The notes beneath the pieces are model-generated. The model was given only the letters and a program-made list of their open reading frames with translations. It was not told the origin of the DNA and made no database searches. Shown here piece after piece: positions 31,186-31,202 of a DNA stretch of 31,202 nucleotides. Positions within the stretch are counted from its first letter, which is position 1. Every line of letters starts with the position of its first letter. The stretch is from HGM12587 sp964561705 (GTDB lineage Bacteria > Bacillota > Clostridia > Lachnospirales > Lachnospiraceae). Made by a program: the position numbers and the translations under genes. Location: the NCBI GenBank assembly GCA_964561705.1, contig CAZLQJ010000010.1:1-31202 (forward strand), in the 5' to 3' direction.

Positions 31186-31202
31186 TCAGTAATAATTACT
31201 AT
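31186..31202. promoter_or_regulatory. PerR/Fur-type operator candidate in front of the next gene
   Basis: Perfect palindrome AGTAATAATTACT (31188-31200), 6-1-6 symmetry, resembling the 7-1-7 architecture of PerR/Fur boxes. It is 4 bp downstream of the -10, the same distance as the related site in front of perR. The target gene is cut off; in clostridia it is often an oxidative-stress gene such as rubrerythrin, which is a guess here. Confidence 0.6.

Noticed and set aside
1..31202. Mobile elements, prophage, CRISPR arrays, toxin-antitoxin pairs
   Set aside because: I saw no transposase, integrase, phage structural or Cas genes and no regularly spaced direct repeats. Gene content is that of a core chromosome.

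Overview
The window reads as about 31 kb of chromosome from a spore-forming Bacillota, most probably the Lachnospiraceae/Clostridia group. The evidence is the run hup-rqcP-yabP-yabQ-divIC-spoIIE-tilS-hpt-ftsH, which has the same order as the origin-proximal block of Bacillus; the archaeal/eukaryotic-type prolyl-tRNA synthetase; an NlpC/P60 hydrolase with SH3b domains; a PerR-type regulator; and purine-rich coding strands with strong GGAGG ribosome sites. The genus cannot be fixed from the sequence. I see no insertion sequences, prophage, CRISPR arrays or rRNA.

Layout, left to right. (1) 1-530: tRNA-Leu(UAA), cut by the window edge, and tRNA-Tyr(GUA), both on the minus strand, then a degraded coding remnant. 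(2) 530-2572: a cytoplasmic GH13 neopullulanase-like amylase. (3) 2868-9961: ftsH, hpt, tilS, spoIIE, divIC, yabQ, yabP, rqcP and hup, all minus strand, with separate promoters in front of hup, spoIIE and tilS. (4) 10111-14115: a CotS-like spore-coat kinase homologue, the CCA-adding enzyme and proS. (5) 14112-18670: an RluA-type pseudouridine synthase, a D-2-hydroxyacid dehydrogenase, pgi, a small membrane protein and mtnN. (6) 18690-22325: a secreted protein, a DUF4367-like membrane protein, murG on the opposite strand, an ECF-like sigma factor and a HIT protein. (7) 22436-23241: a sensor-less histidine kinase on the plus strand behind tandem Spo0A-like boxes. (8) 23255-27345: glgA, an EamA transporter, a MATE transporter and tRNA-Lys(CUU). 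(9) 27383-31202: trmB, a 400-bp gene-free region packed with DnaA boxes, a HAD phosphatase, the NlpC/P60 hydrolase, and perR, followed by the promoter of the next gene.

Three themes link the genes. Sporulation: spoIIE has a promoter with the unusual 21-bp spacing known for Spo0A-dependent promoters and has near-consensus 0A boxes; an orphan kinase has tandem 0A boxes one helical turn apart; yabP, yabQ and the CotS homologue also belong to sporulation. Envelope and division: divIC, murG, the NlpC/P60 hydrolase and a possible sigma/anti-sigma/secreted-protein set. Central metabolism: glgA, amylase and pgi.

The most unusual element is the region at about 28.12-28.43 kb, with four perfect and several near-perfect DnaA boxes interleaved with Spo0A-type heptamers and no dnaA in the window. 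It is a candidate replication origin detached from dnaA, or a DnaA-titration/regulatory locus. The second clean regulatory signal is a pair of almost identical 17-bp operators placed at the same distance after two promoters, one in front of perR and one in front of the next gene.
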